Assembly (NCBI GenBank): GCA_964624765.1 | Contig: CAZUZO010000162.1 | Span: 1 to 6,394, forward strand | Reading direction: 5' to 3' | Length of the DNA stretch: 6,394 nucleotides | DNA from: JAGTVB01 sp964624765 | Lineage (GTDB): Bacteria > Pseudomonadota > Gammaproteobacteria > HK1 | Shown here: positions 4,816 to 6,394 of the stretch, piece by piece | Layout of the letters: each line of letters opens with the position of its first letter | Position numbering within the stretch: the stretch's first letter is position 1 | Made by a program: the position numbers and the translations under genes | Notes under the pieces: generated by a model | The model's input: only the letters and a program-made list of their open reading frames with translations | Told to the model about the DNA's origin: nothing | Databases searched by the model: none

Positions 4816-5904
4816 TCAGCGCTTGCTGGCCGACTTGCCGTAGACAAAGTTGTCGAAGGTATTCTCGGCCACCCGAAACCAAAGATAGTCGTCGGCCCGA
4901 AATTTCCGCCAGGCGGTGTAGATTTTCCTGAACCTAGGATTTACGGCAGCAGTGTCTTGATAGAGTTGAAAAGCGGCCTGATAGGCAGCATCGAGCACTT
5001 CGCGCGGGAAGGGGCGCAATACCGCGCCGGCGGCCACCAGGCGCTTGAGCGCCTGGGGATTCACAGCATCGTACTTGGCCACCATGGAGCCATTCGCTTC
5101 CGCACACGCCGCCTCGAAGATACTCTGGTAGCTCGGCGGCAGTTTATTCCACTCGTCGATATTGACATAAGCCGAGATCTGCGGTCCGCCCTCCCACCAG
5201 CCGGGGTAGTAATAGTATTTCGCAACCTGGTGAAATCCGAGTCTTTCATCGTCATAGGGCCCGATCCATTCGGCGGCATCGATGGTACCCTTCTCGAGTG
5301 CCGGATACACATCGCTGCCGGCAATTTGCTGGGGCACCACGCCGAGCCGGGCGAACACCTCACCGCCCCAACCGCCGATGCGAAACTTAAGCCCCTTCAG
5401 ATCCCTGAGGGAGTTGATCTCTCGGCGAAACCAGCCGCCCATCTGCGCACCGGTATTGCCTGCCGGAAACTGGATCACGTTGTATTCGGAGAAGAGCTCG
5501 CGCATCAACTCCAGGCCACCACCATGATACATCCAAGCGTTCTGCTGCCGGGTATTGAGACCGAAAGGCAGCGCCGTATCGAACGCAAAGGTCGGGTCCT
5601 TGCCGACGTAGTAATAGCTCGCCGTATGCCCACACGCCACAGTACCGTTCTGCACAGCATCCAGCACCTGGAGCCCCGGCACAATTTCCCCGCTGGCAAA
5701 GACTCGAATCCGAAACTTCCCGTCGGTGGCCGAAGCGACGCGCCGGGCGATCATCTCGGCACCGCCATAGATGGTATCTAAGGTGTTCGGGAAACTCGAT
5801 GCCAAACGCCATTTGACGGTCGGCATGGATTGCGCCCACGCCGGCGCCGCCGCTGATGCAGCAGCGCCAGCGCCCGCCAACTTAAGCAAGGAACGTCGTT
5901 TCAT
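4816..5904 (-). CDS. TRAP transporter substrate-binding protein (TakP/FcbT1-like)
   Basis: This 362-residue periplasmic solute receptor delivers substrate to a TRAP permease, almost surely the pair encoded just downstream on the other strand. The N-terminus MKRRSLLKLAGAG, followed by an Ala-rich core and AWA before Gln25, is a Tat-like or Sec signal with cleavage near residue 24. Characteristic stretches are GNTGAQMGGWFRREI (149-163), LKFRIGGWGGEVF (172-184) and GTIDAAEWIGPYDD (206-219). By memory of the TakP structure, equivalents of Gln154, Arg175, Glu212 and Trp213 form the sodium and carboxylate site, with the arginine holding the substrate carboxylate. That points to a 2-oxo acid, lactate or similar monocarboxylate, not proven. 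I chose the ATG at 5904 because GGGGAG (5913-5918) is eight bases upstream; an ATG two codons earlier is too close. A 72-codon gene lies 43 bases upstream in the same direction. Confidence 0.93.
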   Translation of the reverse strand: MKRRSLLKLAGAGAAASAAAPAWAQSMPTVKWRLASSFPNTLDTIYGGAEMIARRVASATDGKFRIRVFASGEIVPGLQVLDAVQNGTVACGHTASYYYVGKDPTFAFDTALPFGLNTRQQNAWMYHGGGLELMRELFSEYNVIQFPAGNTGAQMGGWFRREINSLRDLKGLKFRIGGWGGEVFARLGVVPQQIAGSDVYPALEKGTIDAAEWIGPYDDERLGFHQVAKYYYYPGWWEGGPQISAYVNIDEWNKLPPSYQSIFEAACAEANGSMVAKYDAVNPQALKRLVAAGAVLRPFPREVLDAAYQAAFQLYQDTAAVNPRFRKIYTAWRKFRADDYLWFRVAENTFDNFVYGKSASKR

Positions 5905-5947
5905 GGCCATCTCTCCCCAGCACTTGTGCATAGAGGGACAAGGATTC

Positions 5948-6166
5948 TCAAGGCGCTTCCTGAGACTCAAGATAACTGACCACGATGCGCTCCAGATCGG
6001 TCTCAAAGATGCGGTGTAGCCTCTCGGTGATCTGTTGTTCAGTCAGCGAGGAGTCATTGGCGATCTCCTCAGCCAACGCCGACTCGAAAAACCAATCACG
6101 AAGCCTCTGGAGGTTGTCCCCGTCTTGAAGAAACGCATGTACCCGTTCGCTCATCTGTTGTTTCAT
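5948..6166 (-). CDS. Hypothetical small acidic protein, 72 residues, upstream of TRAP binding protein
   Basis: The frame starts at ATG 6166 with GGGAGG (6175-6180) eight bases upstream. A longer version from 6214 would read through this ribosome binding site and is less likely. The predicted product is cytosolic: no signal peptide, no membrane segment, no cysteine. It is strongly charged with an acidic excess and looks all-helical, with hydrophobic residues spaced like amphipathic helices (HAFLQDGDNLQRLRDWFF, then TERLHRIFETDLERIVVSYL). I do not recognise the family. The 43-base gap to the binding-protein gene and shared direction suggest one transcription unit, so a link to TRAP expression or substrate metabolism is possible but unproven. 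Confidence 0.72.
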   Translation of the reverse strand: MKQQMSERVHAFLQDGDNLQRLRDWFFESALAEEIANDSSLTEQQITERLHRIFETDLERIVVSYLESQEAP

Positions 6167-6372
6167 CCCGATAGCCTCCCGTATCAACGCGCCACCAGTT
6201 AAGCCTGCCGCCACATCGGTGCGGCCAAATCTTCCTACAACGTCTGATGCGCGCTATCTTTCTGCCTTGGTTGACTGCGATCATTGCGCTCTTTGGCCGC
6301 TAGGCGGAACATGCCCCGTAGCGCCTGAGCAATCGTCTCCTATGTCGTCAACACCGAAGGAGGAACCAACCC
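6167..6372. promoter_or_regulatory. Divergent intergenic region
   Basis: This 206-base gap separates the minus-strand 72-codon gene/TRAP-receptor unit from a plus-strand gene beginning at 6373. It must hold promoters for both unless either is read from outside, but I find no convincing -35/-10 pair on either strand; a TTGACT at 6271-6276 has no suitable partner. A plus-strand mini-frame at 6247-6303 (18 hydrophobic codons) lacks a ribosome binding site and is not called. Confidence 0.4.
6357..6363 (+). promoter_or_regulatory. Ribosome binding site AAGGAGG of the right-edge gene
   Basis: AAGGAGG is nine bases before the ATG at 6373. This is the strongest Shine-Dalgarno at the right end and is the main evidence that a plus-strand gene begins there. 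Confidence 0.7.
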
Positions 6373-6394
6373 ATGCTGACCTTTGTCATGGTAA
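6373..6394 (+). CDS. Start of a gene truncated by the window end
   Basis: Only seven codons (MLTFVMV) and one further base are present after a perfect AAGGAGG ribosome binding site. The product cannot be identified. It is divergent from the 72-codon gene and TRAP receptor. Confidence 0.6.

Noticed and set aside
3882..4931. 349-codon plus-strand frame inside and beyond the large permease
   Set aside because: Its Arg/His/Pro/Ser-heavy composition is typical of an out-of-frame reading of a GC-rich gene; the overlapping frame is an unmistakable DctM-type permease.
4957..5781. 274-codon plus-strand frame antisense to the binding protein
   Set aside because: It is the complement of a gene with conserved TakP-like motifs; no ribosome binding site precedes it and the product resembles nothing.
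5905..6006. 34-residue N-terminal extension of the binding protein
   Set aside because: It would overlap the upstream 72-codon gene and hide the export signal; the GGGGAG site supports the start at 5904.
6247..6303. 18-codon hydrophobic plus-strand frame
   Set aside because: No ribosome binding site precedes it; too short to support by sequence alone.

Overview
The window looks like a chromosomal segment from a proteobacterium, most likely a gammaproteobacterium. The pointers are a Tat-exported high-potential iron-sulfur protein (HiPIP, typical of purple sulfur and related bacteria), a PsiE-family membrane protein, a TRAP transporter of the FcbT/TakP class, strong AGGAGG ribosome binding sites and several short palindromic non-coding repeats. 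The genus cannot be fixed from this sequence.

Left third (1-2000): two compact minus-strand genes lie among repeats. Position 1 is the first base of a repeat (1-203) whose left part matches the element at 1724-1939 and whose right part matches the element at 1510-1652. Next comes a 52-codon minus-strand lipoprotein gene (405-563) with a perfect Shine-Dalgarno and a plausible downstream terminator, then a gene-free stretch (564-903), then a PsiE-family gene (904-1380, minus). The two MITE-like elements sit between psiE and the HiPIP gene.

Middle (2000-4776): an AT-rich regulatory stretch with a Fur-box-like sequence (15 of 19 matches) and a candidate sigma70 promoter precedes the HiPIP gene (2230-2577, plus). 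A 122-base gap follows, rich in inverted repeats. Then come the small (2700-3275) and large (3301-4776) membrane subunits of a TRAP transporter, both starting with GTG.

Right third (4777-6394): the matching TRAP substrate-binding protein (4816-5904) is on the minus strand, so it converges tail-to-tail on the permease genes with only 39 bases between. It is preceded in its own probable operon by an unrecognised 72-codon gene (5948-6166). A divergent intergenic region leads to the first codons of a plus-strand gene cut by the window end (6373-6394).

Working together: the periplasmic binding protein should capture an organic acid (2-oxo acid or lactate class is my best inference) and pass it to the DctQ/DctM-type membrane pair for sodium-driven import. 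HiPIP is a periplasmic electron carrier; its position just upstream of the permease genes may or may not mean co-transcription. No CRISPR array, rRNA, tRNA, transposase or phage gene is visible. The most noteworthy points are the mosaic repeat family, the unusual split of the TRAP genes into converging units, the small lipoprotein gene, the Fur-box-like site and the mutually exclusive stem structures before dctQ. I do not see a clearly new defence or biosynthetic system here.
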